Positions 23,287-35,192 of a DNA stretch of 64,000 bases are shown here, one piece after another (the first letter of the stretch is position 1; each line of letters starts with the position of its first letter). The translations under genes and the position numbers were made by a program. Below the pieces are notes generated by a model. That model did no database searches and had not been told where the DNA came from. It saw nothing but the letters and a program-made list of their open reading frames with translations. This stretch comes from Trichostrongylus colubriformis (Eukaryota; Nematoda; Chromadorea; Rhabditida; Trichostrongylidae). The stretch covers positions 5,652,965 to 5,716,964 of the forward strand of contig OZ022257.1 of the NCBI GenBank assembly GCA_963978905.1, given 5' to 3'.

Positions 23287-24155
23287 TTCATGCGAAGCAA
23301 GCCACTACTTTCACAATTCAGGAATAGTTTGGCAATATGGTCTGCTTTCTGAAATAAAAAGTGGCAGGAGGAAATATGGCAGCGTTCGCACTGTCGGATA
23401 CACGAAGAAAGGATATTTTTGGAGAAATCAAGCGAAAACATCGACTACCAAGTTCCAACTATTCAGCAGATCATTTTATCACGTGTTACTAAAGGGGGTA
23501 TTATTCAGATTGTTCACGAAAGCATACTCATGTCGAGTATATTGGTACTTCTTCATTCAAAATGCACATACTAGACGCCTTCGACGAGTCGATCTCCCAT
23601 TTTCTTGTAAATGAAGATGATCCGTTAGAATCTTTTAACGTTTCCTACCTGTGAAGACTCCCCTCGAGAAACTCTAGTCGTTGTTCTCTTTTTCAAAGTA
23701 ATTAGACCACCTCTGCCTGTGGCAAAACGGCGGATAGCAGCAAAATTTTCCACTGCGATCCGTCGCTTCTGCAAAAACTAGAAGCCGAACTGTTCGATTT
23801 CTACTAGGGTTTGAAATGTTCAAAAGTATCCCCCATCGAACTACATAGCAAAACGGGTGTGCTACTTTTGGCTGATTTTTCAGGAAGTGCACACGAGGTA
23901 TATTTCGGAATTATCCGTTTTCTGTTAGTGGTGGTCGAAAATACCCCCTTTAGTAACACGTGATAAAATGATCTGCTGAATAGTTGGAACTTGGTAGTCG
24001 ATGTTTTCGCTTGATTTCTCCAAAAATATCCTTTCTCCGTGTATCCGACAGTGCGAACGCTGCCATATTTCCTCCGGCCACTTTTTATTCCAGAAAGCAG
24101 ACCGTATTGCCATAGTATTCATGAAATGTGAAAGTAGTGGCTTGCTTCGCATGAA
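23287..24155. repeat. Inverted duplication, about 216-bp arms
   Basis: The left arm 23287-23502 and right arm 23939-24155 are reverse complements with few mismatches. Shared anchors are ATGCGAAGCAAGCCACTACT, AAGCGAAAACATCGACTACC and CACGTGTTACTAAAGGGGG. Unit A has only the right-arm version (about 6440-6650), so the left arm is a local inverted copy. The 436-bp spacer repeats 5984-6400 of unit A. Confidence 0.85.
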
Positions 24156-24693
24156 ATCTGTGATTGGATGTAGCCAAATGGCGCTACCTTCCCTAAAGCG
24201 ACAGTGAATGCTAGGAAAAATGTGTGATGTAGGTACCTTGATAATGTTAAAGTACGGAGCCCTTGAGGCAGTGTGAATGCTCATCGGATACTGCTCTACT
24301 CACACATAACACGGGCTTTATTAAATGAGCTCATTCAAGCCTTCAAGTTACAGCATGTCGCCTTTTTTGAAACTGTCATGACGGTGTCTCTTGCAGACAT
24401 GTCCTTGTTGCGTGGAAGTAGTAGTTATGGTATGAGATATTTCAATCGCGTATGGTTTCATAATATGACATTACTGTTCCAGCCTTAAACACCTTCCCAT
24501 TGACAGGTTACGAGCACCCGATTAATCCTTAGCTAGCTCTGTGGTCATGTATGGACTGAATCGACAATCTTCAGATTGATTGAGTCTTTCTTTTAATTCA
24601 ATCTTCAGATTGCGGTGAGTTGCTCAACTTATGGTTACTTGGTGGTCTGGGTGATCTCGAATAGGTTGACGATGTGTTTGGTCGGGTAGTCAT
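24156..24693. other. Non-coding block of unit B
   Basis: Sequence 24200-24540 matches unit A 6660-7060, including 'ttaaat-gagctcatt'-type text and AATGCTCATCGGA. An insertion of about 240 bp (24560-24800) begins after it and contains a duplicated AATCTTCAGATTG motif. No gene. Confidence 0.5.
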
Positions 24694-24752
24694 GAATTGC
24701 CTTGATCCCTTCGGGCTCTGAAGAAGGCGATATCGCCGAAATGTTAGGCAAT
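24694..24752 (+). ncRNA. Hammerhead-ribozyme-like fold (candidate relic)
   Basis: In order: a strand ATTGCCT, then TTGATC (possible cleavage site after GATC), a CCC/GGG mini-hairpin, CTGAAGA (fits the CUGANGA core, 24718-24724), the hairpin GGCGATATCGCC, GAAA (24738-24741), TGTT, and AGGCAAT, which pairs with the first strand. This is the order of parts in a hammerhead closed by stem III. Stem III has an internal loop and stem I is weak, so activity is doubtful. The insertion carrying it is absent from unit A. Related hairpin plus GAAACGTC blocks in repeats may lack catalysis altogether. Confidence 0.25.
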
Positions 24753-27242
24753 AAAGGTGTGTTATCAACCTCGTGGATAGTTAACTAGTCAAGAAGATAT
24801 CAAATCTTTAGATCGTTGAACGACTTTGTTTCGCTCTTATTCAGGAGAAGTATCCAAAGACTGTGACGTTCTACGTCAGTAGGATTTGCAGTGTACATCC
24901 TTCTAATTTGATCGAAAGAAAAAACACTGGCGGCTGAACGAACAACGATGAAGTGTGTTTTTCTCCTTCATGTACTACACCTTTGCCGTTTTGAGCTTGT
25001 GTAACCCGTTTAGCTCGCAAAAAGCAGCCACTGTAGTATATCTTTCGTCTGCTCCAATATAGCGGCCTGTTGCTACTGATGGAGGAATTCGGTTATTCTA
25101 TCTACAGCTTCTGGCGCACGTACATATCGGGATCAATAAAATCAATTTTTTTTCGCTGCCGCTTTACTTATTATACGACCTGTAAACATAATTCTTTATG
25201 TGCTTGATAGCCGGAATCAATCCCCAGATTTGGACATCTGAATGGAGTTATAATGGAGGACTAGATGCTTGTAGTAAGGCACACTGAATCTACTCTTCAG
25301 TATCCTCCCATTAGAAGCGGCAGTTCCGCCGTCGTCAGATCACTGATATTTCGGATATCCATCAAGTTCTGTGTTTGCCACATTATAGAGCTGTTTCTGA
25401 AAATCCACGAACTTCCCATCAATCATACACGGTTAACGTGATATTTCCCTCCAAACGATTTATGCATCATGTACTTTGCCACAAGACTGTAGAGGCGGGG
25501 CTCTGACCCTCTGTCGGGATTTAAGGGTCGTCAGCACATCACTCGCCATTCATATTAACAGTCAAAGTTCCGCTGTAACCCAGGGTCAGATCCTTGTTGT
25601 GAGGCGAGGATCTGTTATCCAGTGCCCTCCCTTCAGAAATGACCGTCCTATGCAGGATACTCATCAAGTTCTGTACTTGCCACGGCTCGAAATTGCTTCG
25701 GAAATCCTCTCGAGCATTTTCCATCAACCATGCGCGGTGAACGCGATATTCCATTCTACACGGTACATACATCATGTACCTTGCCACATGACTGTAGAGA
25801 AGGAGGTCTGACATCCGGTCGGGACTGCTAGCTTGCACGATAGATTCCATGGCAATACTCCTCGGTTTGTTCCCTTCCATTGCCAGCGTGGTGGGCGTGC
25901 ACAAGGTTGCGCTTCTGCCATTCCATGACGGAGATGTAGACGACCCCACCGCCAAAAAGCTGCTTCTCGAAGAGGTTAGCAGTTAACTCCTGCATTTTGA
26001 TGTTGTAAACGTGGGCTACGATGTTTAACCTGTCGGAAAGGGTCCGATCGGTGCTTAGCATTTTCTCTCCATGTCAGAATATAGGTGAACTTCATGAAGA
26101 AGTCTATTTTTCCATACCTGGATACTGTAGCCGTTCTGTCTCGTGGGTTGAACCATTGCTCTCGGTGACTAAAAACGAGAGGGAAGAATGACACTCCCTG
26201 CATCTCCAAATCATACGATGTTCCCGGCTACTGGTCGTAAAGTCCGCGGTAGATATCCATTTTCAGTCAGTTCCGTGAGAACTATCGTAATTGAAACGGC
26301 TCTGGAGACTCGTAACCTCTGAAGAATTAAGAAAACAATGACACATTTCCTATTTATTTTCACTTCTACACAAATATCTTCGCTCTCTTATACTGCTTCC
26401 AAATTTTCAGCAGTAGTTCGCTAACCTCTTATTATTTTTTATTTTCGAGTGCTATACATTGACCTGAGAGTTTTGACGTCATATTCGATATTTCAGATAG
26501 CAGAGAGGTAGTTTCGTGAAAGAACCATAATGACATATAAATTTGCAATAGCGACAAAAGTCATTGTGACATCCATTACATTATAAGCCCGCTTCGAAGG
26601 CAAATCGCGGGCTTGCCTGACGAGTTATCACGTTGACATCGTTATTGACAATCGGCCGTCTCACTGCTCCCTCTCCTGCTTGCAGAGGCCACACGCCCAG
26701 CGCTGCATATCAGCGCGTCCTCCCTTCTCCACAAGTGTGCGGTATATTTATGAAGCGCAAGTGATGGGCTCTTTCCTTGAATTGGCTTCACTAGGATACA
26801 ATAAGTGATGACCAACAATAATTCCTTCTATTTAACACCTAAATGTACACCTAGATCGTTGATTGGCTAGAAAGGAAAGGATAGAAAGAAAGGATCGCAC
26901 TTCGATGATCAAACCGATGGGGCTAGGAAAGCAACCCCATCGGGTTGATCGTCGGAGTGCGTCTTCGCCTGGTAGAAAGCACACAGTCCTTCTTTGACCG
27001 CGAACCGCATAGTCTTCCTAGATCTCGGCTTTCCTCAAAACCTCGGCTATCAAGAACACTTAAATTATCGCACCCGCTGTGTCTAGCGTACAATTTCGAA
27101 TGGTTCTTTTGTCTCTTCCTTCGAGGTGCTTTTGAAAGCGCCAGCATCATATGCCTAAAGAGTAAGTAAAAACTTCACCGATCAAATACCTTAGGCGGTT
27201 GACGATGAAAGGGACCACTCACTGGTATGGCTGGTGTGAGGT
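24753..27242. other. Upstream non-coding region of lysozyme gene B
   Basis: Collinear with 7900-10618 upstream of gene A, starting at the shared 'agatcgttgaacgactt'. It contains the paired cassette (25355-25510 and 25650-25815). None of its ORFs is conserved between units. Confidence 0.6.
26891..26963. repeat. Imperfect hairpin in the gene B upstream region
   Basis: The arm GATCGCACTTCGATGATCAA with CCGATGGGG is mirrored after AGGAAAG by CCCCATCGG and a GTTGATCGTCGGAGTGCG arm. Unit A (about 10285-10330) lacks the mirrored structure. It could be a foldback insertion or a local inverted duplication. Confidence 0.65.
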
Positions 27243-27388
27243 GCTATCACAGTTATAAAATGGTCTTAGACACCAATCAGTTTGTTCCCCTCCTGCATGC
27301 GGACAGACAGACATACAGGTCGACCAACCGACAGACAGACACACGAAGTGTTTATATCGTAGAGCGATGTTTGCCAGTTTATGCTTGT
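27243..27388 (+). promoter_or_regulatory. Conserved 5'-proximal block of lysozyme gene B
   Basis: Equivalent of the gene A block: GCTATCACAGTTATAA, a GACAGACAGACATACAGG motif and TTTGCCAGTTTATGCTTG. It keeps its position relative to the ATG. Promoter role is inferred from position. Confidence 0.35.
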
Positions 27389-27538
27389 GATTTTTGCTAA
27401 AGAACCTACTGTAAGAAGTGATCAATGGCATTCTCCTTGATAGTCTTTAGCGAAATCTCCTCCTGTTTGATACGTTGCTGTCGCACGCTCCATATACAGT
27501 CTACTTTGTCTTTTTCCATTGTGAAATGATTTGGTTTG

Positions 27539-27545
27539 TCTTCAG
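27539..27545 (+). promoter_or_regulatory. Probable trans-splice acceptor of gene B
   Basis: TCTTCAG four bases before the ATG at 27550, aligned with the TTTTCAG of gene A. Confidence 0.45.
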
Positions 27546-27549
27546 AGTG

Positions 27550-30500
27550 ATGCTACCTCTTTTCTTGATTGGTATCATTGCTGCCATCTGCTCCGCTGGA
27601 GGTCTGCCGGAAGGTGTGGTAGGTTTGGTAAGTAAATGTGAACTGTAACAAAAATCCGTCAACTCACAAAATGAATACAGATTCTATTTTGAAGTGACCA
27701 CAGTCCCCCATTCCCCGCTAGGGAAATTGAATGTATCGAATGATTGACAGTGGAGGAAACATAACTGGGAATGATGCTTTCTGAAATGAGACTAACTATG
27801 AAAAGACAGTGAAACTGGTATAGTAAATGCGCGCCTCGGGATCTTCATCACGATCTATCTACGCTGTCACTTAGAAGCCTTGCACCCGCTAAGCGAGTTG
27901 CTGCGAGGACAGAGCAACCAGCGAGGCTTTCTGGCATAGGCCTTCGCTGTCTGCATCTGTTCTCAGCGGACAGTGATGCAGGGTAAACTAAAGGTGTTCC
28001 ACACAGTTCTTTCTCAGCTTTTACACTACTCACACTTAGCGCCTCAATTTTCATAACTGAACTAATCTTCCACGGAAATACACGATATGAATTCCTTTTA
28101 AAATCCCTCTTCTAGGTTCAGTACATGAAAGGAAACTTCATGAGAACCTGGAAGTTTTCTATGTCAGAGCAGAAGTCGAAGAACTTAGGGAAGAGCAACT
28201 CATCTGAATTGCCGTCGAGCAGCATTTGAACAGCTGTGGGCTGTTACAATGCAGTTCACAAACTTCCGCGTCCCATATTGCTTCGCTAGACGTCCCTAAC
28301 TGAGTGACCGTCGTCTCTATTCTACTAGGGACAGCACTTTGCCGGAAGCCCCACCTTGTCGGACTTCGCTTTTTGCGGAGCACTATCTCAGACCGATTCT
28401 TTTTTTGCACGGACCTTTGCATGCGATTCTTAGAAAGCAATTATAACAGAAGCTGAATTCCCGTGAACAATTCCGTAAACAATCGTCCAAAATTGCCCTT
28501 CCGCTTCCTGTATTAACTGCGCTGAGGAGAGCAGTTCTGGCCGGGGGATCCATGCCGTTCTGGAGGCCTTGGTGATCGTATCCCTTTCGAGAGACTAATT
28601 CCAATTTTTTAGAGAATAAAGGATTCTAGAGAAATGTCTTATCAGTAATACTTCGAAGTGGGTGTGAGTAGCGAAGCAATTCCAAGAAGCGCGTGAGGGT
28701 TCCCCGATGGCTGTTCTTCTATGAATTTCTCAGAATCACAACTGCACGGTTGAATAAGGTGTCGCTCAACAAAGAATTCTTCCAGCATAGCCACCATTGC
28801 ATCTGAGTAGATGATCCTCCTGCCGTGAAAGCCTCCCTTTAAATAGCGGGTGTGTGTCCTTGAGGGGAGGGGGAGATTCCGCACAGTGGAGTGCGCAGTA
28901 TGGTGCGCTGCGTGCAACCTGGCGGTGCCGTATGTATTTGGTCCTGAGGCTATCCCCTTACTCCAAGTGAAAATAAGACGCATTACACGGTGACTTCTTC
29001 TAGAGCCCAACTACAAACGGCGCATCTAGGTCGCACTCATCGCTTTACACGCCGAGCACGTCGCTTCGCAAAATTCCACCTTACCGATGCGCACCTCCGA
29101 AGCAGCATTAAACGACAGAACCTGCTAGTGATCCTGCTCGCTGGGGTCAAGTACTGTCCAAAGCTGGTGGCTCTGAAGCTCTGCCAAACTATTTTGTGAA
29201 GCTAAAAATGATTCCATTCTGACTAAATTAAATTCCATTCTGAAGGACTTTTTTTTACAGGAAGAAAATGGTCACTATGGACTCGCCGCCGACTTCTCCT
29301 TGCCATCTTCTTTCATCGGTCCACCAGTTTTTAGTTGCTTGAAAAAAGCCGGTTTCTCCATTGTTTTCTTACCGTGAGCCTCCCTTTTTATGAAAAGTAA
29401 TTTACTTTTTGCTTGAGCGGGAGTGGTGAGTAAGATGGCGTTCACTCCCACCAGCAAGAGCCGTAGATCAAATCCAGTATCAATGGCCGCCCAGGGTGAG
29501 CAAAACACCCACACCTACGAGGTAGGAGTACAGGTAAAAAAAAACTTGCCTGGGACGGTAAACGCACTGACTGATACATCGGCTGGTCCCTGCATGTCAT
29601 TATTCAGGCCAAATAGCATTCACCTGCCACTGCTACCACGTGTACTGACTTGGTTATCACAGTGGTGCGTCAGCACTGGTTAACTAGGCTACCGCCCCAT
29701 GAGAATTCCGGCAAGACCTCGCCTCATTTGACCTTGTAGAGAATTCTAAGGCACAAGGCACATAATCTTCCTGCTAGAATTAGACCCCTAGGATTGAGCC
29801 CTTAGATTGAGTCATAGAAGAAGAAACTCTTAGCCTCGATAGAAAAACTGATTTGCCGAGTCACTGAAACCAGAATCATTCTCATAGATTTCCTCAATTA
29901 TTCAATAGAAGATCTCAACCGAAACTTTTCAGAATATACAATGCGCACGTACATCCTCATTGGATCTCTGATGCTTTCTTCAATATACCCGCTGCCATAC
30001 GAGGTCAGTGATCGTCAAGTCTCAATTCCCAGAGCAAGAGGTCCCAGTGGTCACAGAGAATTTCTAGAAACTCCACACGGACACACAGAACATGAATTCT
30101 CGATGCCCGCTTCCAGCGATTTACAATTGCAGCTTTTTGTGAAGACCTAAACATCTTGTGGCAGCATTTAAGTTGCACCAATAGGCGCTAGAAGTTTCGT
30201 GGCAGAACTGCGAGCGCGATGGAATCGGGCACGAAATTCTATGATTCCACTTCCTCTCAAAATCACTCTACTAGACACATCGCGTGAATAACAGAACGAA
30301 AAGAACCAGAAAGCGACATTTTATCATTGCAAAGGGTGAAAACTGGATGAGCAGGTGAAATTCCCGCAAATCCACTTTTCAACAATTGCCGGCACGAACA
30401 CGATTTGAATGTGCGACTCTCAATATTAAGTGGCCTCTCGCTTTCACGGATCTGACCATACATTGAGGAGCGGTGTCTCAGCCGGATTCCTATTTTTCGA

Positions 30501-33323
30501 AATTGAAAATCTCCGCAGTGATTCCTGTAAATGCAGTTGGCACTTCAATTTAGCCTCCCGATCAAAATAGGAGTAGATACGGTATGTAGGTGATGCAGCA
30601 AAATACTAGGCAAAAGCCATGCTCGAACTTCCGTATTAAAACAAAATATGGTTTTCTCAGTGGGAGTAATTTCCGATGCGACGTACCACCGCCGTGTCGA
30701 TTGGAGTCCCACGCATATCTGTGGTACGTTGCAACGACCTGCTGCGATGGCACGTCTACTTGGGGGTACGGCGGGGACAGTGAGTACAGGGAGTTTTAAA
30801 ATGCTACGATCCCATATTTCAACTGGAAAGCGTTTCATGCTGATATCTGGGTAACCGGAGAATCGTCGCTGATGTGTTTAGATGCTCGCGGGATGCACGT
30901 GAACAGTGGCACATCTAGCCTGCCGAAAAAATTGTGTGCATTCTAACGTATGACCTTTTCAGCGGGCCTCGGTGTGGAGGTGTACATGGTGCCAAAGTAT
31001 CATGCATTCAAGGAAGAACAAGGATTAGTGCAGATGAATGAGGCGGCCGGTGTTTTCACTAACACACCTCTCAAAACCCGCAGGATTTGGATTAAGGTGA
31101 AGCTCACTTTTGCTAAAGTATTGAGAAATTATGCAGAAGGAGAATCGAAAGTACTTCAGAGAATGACCATGACTTGATAGGGAGCTCGAAGCCATGTAAG
31201 AAAGAATCTGGAAGATTCCAGCTAGCGGCTTCCTTTTTGAAAGCATTTTGAATTGACTCCGGTCTCGTCTGCGCTCTTTGTACGGCCCACAAAAAGAACT
31301 TCTGAGAATTATTCCTTAAACCCTAAATACAAATCCCTCTGAAATTCCCAACAACTGCTTCACTAAGCTTTTTTCCTAGTGCACGGTTTACGGCTAGAGG
31401 GCTAGCGCATGTATAGCGATGTATTATTCTCAGTTTTGTACAAAACAGTGTGTCACTTTCAGGTGAAAACGCAGAACTTTGACGATGATACGAGGTACAA
31501 CAAGGAATTCCTCACGGAGATGATCTCTACTGCACAGGTACTGCGGTCCTTAGCTGCATCAAAGTTCCATTTGCCATTTGCTACCACGGTACTGATGAAC
31601 CATTCCAGAAGTTTTTGCTCATTCAATATAATTCGTGATTAGAGGAAAGAGAGTAATCGACGTGAACCCAGTAACGCTTGGTTTTTACGTACTTTGACAT
31701 TTATAATTGTTTGAAGAAGCTCAATATCGACGTCGGTATCTATACAAACCGGAAGCAGTGGGATTTCATAACAGGAGAATGGAATCTGGGTGGACACAAA
31801 CTCTGGTGAGTTGGCTATGCTTATTAGTCGGAAAGGGTTGATTGCGTAGCGGTGGTGTGTGTGTACATTCCCAATTAAATCCATAGCGATGAGGTATTAT
31901 CGATTTTTTGGGTGCTCAGAGCACAAAAATCAATGTGTGATATTACACTACACTGAAAGCGAACTCCATGGACACTGAAAGCGAACTCCATGGCAGGCGG
32001 AACCCTGACCGTTTTCGGAGGAAAGGTGTTGAGAGGCAGAGCGAGTGAAGTATGATGGGAGTTCAAAGACCGTTACTTCGAAGGGGATTTGGTCTTATCG
32101 CTCCTTCGCCATTGACAAGGAAGGTACCACTCGTCCTTTGACAAACAGGGACTGTATATCAATTCATTCAGGTACTGGAACGTAACTGATGTCGGACGAG
32201 GCGGTGAGACCCCCGCAAATTTTGAGAACTTCCGTTCTTTCGGCGGTTGGACAGAACCGACTGTCAAGCAGTTCGGTAAGAGGGAGAAAATCTGTGGAGT
32301 TATGGTGAATTGGTAAGTATATGCAGCATATTAGTGAATGTGTGTGAGCTCAGCTCACTCTTATGATGCAGAAATCAAATCCTGCATCAACGCGCGCCAC
32401 GTCAACGAGTCTTCTACCCTTGCGGAGGGGCTAATTGGTACATACTTGTCTGGAAGGATGAAGGCACTGGCTTGAACATCGATCACTCATCGCAAGTACA
32501 CAATTCATTGTAGAGCCCAAATCGTCTTAACCTCCCACCACGATTCTGAGTAGAACCAGAACGCAGAACAAACCTGATCCTCATCCGAACTATATCCGAC
32601 ACGCAGGGTGATATTCTACATTTGCACGATAGTTTAATCTGTGAAAAAGATTAAAAATATACGACTTTATCGAGAATATTGACTGAACTTGAAGTCTGCA
32701 TATTGTTCTGCACATTCCATGATCATTCAGTTTCCAGCTTGGCTTATCGCTGGCAAGTGCTGATAGCCATCCCCTGAACCCCTTACGCCCACCTTGACTT
32801 TCATGAAATATCTGGTACATACAGGATGCGGCAAATTATTTACCGTTATACAAAGCTCTGCCCTACGAGGACCTTAGGTTGATCGAATACTTTGTCTGGA
32901 GTATTTTTAGCAGCGAAGTTTACGCTGATCCGCGCAAATCTATAAATTCTTCAGAAGCTACTGCGAAGAAACTACGGGACGAATTGTATGACGATCACCT
33001 GTCACCCACGACAGGTGGTTTCCTCAATTTCATTGCGGGTTCGAGCCAAAAATGATGTCGGATACTGGAGGATTAGAATGAATTTCTATGGGAATCTTAG
33101 TGTTTTCTTATTCCCGTTACTCTCGTGTTAACACCCCTTTCTTCGTACTATGATGAGGTGCACCTTGTATATAAGATGATTAAGGGCAGTATTGCCAGTG
33201 TCCAATACTTGTTGTAGAAATCGTAACTTTAAGTTTTCTCGAAACTTGGCTGATTACTACGTTTCGTTTAGGGACGTCTACGATGTGCGTCGTCTCAAAC
33301 ACTACGAAACACAGAAAGTCTAA
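27550..33323 (+). CDS. Secreted GH25-type lysozyme-like protein, copy B (8 exons)
   Basis: Exons: 27550-27627, 29261-29373, 29933-30003, 30963-31096, 31463-31537, 31717-31805, 32172-32312, 33272-33323. Lengths equal those of copy A exon by exon, giving 250 residues and no internal stop. Signal peptide to about residue 16 (ICSA). Strand 1 reads A-A-D-F (Asp37), exon 4 has the same G-L-G-V-E-V-Y-M, and the strand-4 motif is R-I-W-I-K-V-K, again K-x-K in place of D-x-E. L-W-Y-W-N, E-T-P-A-N-F and K-Q-F-G are intact; the C-terminal motif is C-G-V-M-V-N. The final exon reads D-V-Y-D-V-R-R-L-K-H-Y. Like A, exon 6 has a GAAG acceptor and intron 7 opens with an in-frame TAA. It is closest to copy A (shared P-E-G-V-V-G-L at the exon 1 end). 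Preserved frame over eight exons supports a working protein; its activity is inferred from family only. Confidence 0.9.
31951..31998. repeat. Short tandem duplication in intron 6 of gene B
   Basis: ACACTGAAAGCGAACTCCAT followed by GG occurs twice in a row. Gene A has a single related copy near 16300. A recent slippage event. Confidence 0.75.
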
Positions 33324-33815
33324 TTTTGAGTGGAATTTTCGACATCGCTCCCAGAGAAACATCGGTACAGAGCAGTTGATATTCACAATAAAGCTTTCTG
33401 CATTTTCATGGAAAAAATTGTCACGGGACCACCGGTAACTCCGGATATTTAGTATGGGAAAAAATATGAAAAATAAAATCTCTGATGTGAAAATCAATGG
33501 CAAGCATCCACAGTACACAGATATCTCTTTGCCGTCTCACAAACATCAGCACATATCATAAAATCCTAATTGGGCCTCGAAAAAGTTAAACTAGGACAAT
33601 CGAAAGCAGTTTTCAATATATATCAGAGAAGATAATTTTCGGAGAAAGCCACAACCTGCTCGCTCTGTGCTTTCCTCTTCCTATTTCTCAATGAAAAGTG
33701 AATCTGATAGTCGGCCAGTCTGAAGTACCCTTTTTGCCCTGCATAACTTTGGCAGATCATAATAGCGCACATACATAGTTGAATATAACGAAACAAAAAC
33801 CATTCGGTAAATTTA
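33324..33815. other. 3' flank of gene B
   Basis: Matches the 3' flank of gene C for about 250 bp, including the poly(A) signal, and then diverges. No gene on the + strand. Confidence 0.5.
33387..33392 (+). terminator. Poly(A) signal of gene B
   Basis: AATAAA 64 bp after the stop, in the context TTCACAATAAA that is shared with gene C. Confidence 0.6.
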
Positions 33816-34368
33816 TCACAGTTTATCAGCGCTCACACGCAGAACGTGTTGAGGCAGGCCAACATCGGCACCGAACTGTGAAGCTGGAAGCTCGAGCACA
33901 GCGGCTTTTGCCCATAACTCAGCATACTTGTAGTCTTTCGTAGCGCGGGCTGCGGAGAAAATCAGACGATATCAAAAATCATTAGATTCAACACACTTTC
34001 TCTACACAATGCAGATCCTTTTTTTATTCGAAATTCTCTTTCTTGAAATTCAAGGACTGTTAAAAGGTGAATTCGACAGCCTTCTCTTCTTAGGACCATA
34101 TCTTCCCCTGAGATGCTTCAGAGTGCTAAAAAGTAGTGATCCCTATTAGACTTATCCTATAGTTGCAAGAAATAGAGCATAAATTCCTCACGTTGTTTTG
34201 TGCATTTTTTTGGATAGCTCATCTCCGTAGTAGGAGTGCGCAGCAGGACTTCATTTGAAGGTCCCTCGATAATTAACCCAAGCCGAATATCGAAGCCTTG
34301 TGATCTATTAGCTGGCTATAACTAGCTTCTGGCACAGACACTTCCCAGCCCATTATACCTACAAAAGG
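33816..34368 (-). CDS. Unidentified minus-strand coding-like exons (3' end of a gene or gene fragment)
   Basis: The last exon, 33949-33816, follows a TCTCCGCAG acceptor, stays open for 44 codons with GC-rich third positions (region reading A-E-L-W-A-K-A-A-V-L-E-L-P) and ends in TGA. Two possible upstream exons join in phase: about 34363-34274 (after CTTTTGTAG; contains M-G-W-E-V-S-V-P) and 34248-34192 (donor GTGAGG). The middle exon needs a GAAG acceptor and the first a weak GTTAAT donor, so only the last exon is well supported. I do not recognise the protein. It is not repeated in the other units and may be single-copy host sequence at a unit junction, a fragment of a neighbouring gene, or a pseudogene. 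Confidence 0.3.
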
Positions 34369-35192
34369 AAACGGCAGAGATCGAAAGAAAAGAGGAGGTG
34401 GAAATAAGTGACACTTGGATACTATTATTTGAGAATAAAAGGATAATTTGCAGGATTCAAAAGGATTCAAAAACGCAATCTTGTGCTCTCTATTGGCATC
34501 TTCCACGCATCTCTTCGAACTGCAACTTAATACATTTCCGAGGTGCTCACTGTAGAAGATGTCATCTGTTGTCTCGTAGTGTGTATTTCGTCCACCAATG
34601 ATGTTATGAAATATGTGAAAGAACAAATAGCAGCAATCAAGTGAAAGAGTGAAAGGGAGAATAAGCGTGAGGGTGAGAGAAGAAAATGTTCATAGAAAAA
34701 ACACTGAGCTAAGCAACAGCTAAGCAACTTCAAGACATCCACCCGATATCTTGAAGTTGCTTAGCTGATAGCAGATCTTCTAATGGTAAGAGGACAAAGA
34801 CAGTAACCTGTCTGAGCATCGGCTGAGTGAATCGATTAATGATATGTCCCGAGCTTCTCCCCTCTCCCGTCCGTCCTGAGTTTTCTACCATCAAAGCAGA
34901 TTGCTAAAAACGTAGCATATTTTGAAAGAAAATACAAGTGTCAAACACCGTGACCTCTTTTCGCTGAGGAGTTCGTGATAAATCGACACATGGATGGCAT
35001 TTGGCATGACCTCATGTATATCCTTTTGTAGCAACAAAAACATCGAATGCTCTCAGCATTTTAATACAAGGCTTCCTTACGACCCCTCGAAAACGTAATA
35101 AACATTATACTGAAATCATTCCCAGGCAAGTAACGTCAACAACATCATGGAGGACTTTTATGAGAAGTGCAGTGCAGTCATCTTCACATGGA
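34369..35192. other. Unit B/C junction, non-coding
   Basis: From about 34790 the sequence matches 53690-54060 near the start of unit D (shared 'cagattgct-aaaac-tag-gcatattttgaaag' text and CTGTCAAACACC), so the C/D type of unit begins no later than this. No gene. Confidence 0.5.
34718..34766. repeat. Perfect 18-bp inverted repeat (hairpin)
   Basis: AGCTAAGCAACTTCAAGA at 34718-34735 is mirrored exactly at 34749-34766 around a 13-base loop. It is not followed by a T-run and lies in non-coding DNA, so it is more likely a foldback remnant than a terminator. Confidence 0.8.
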
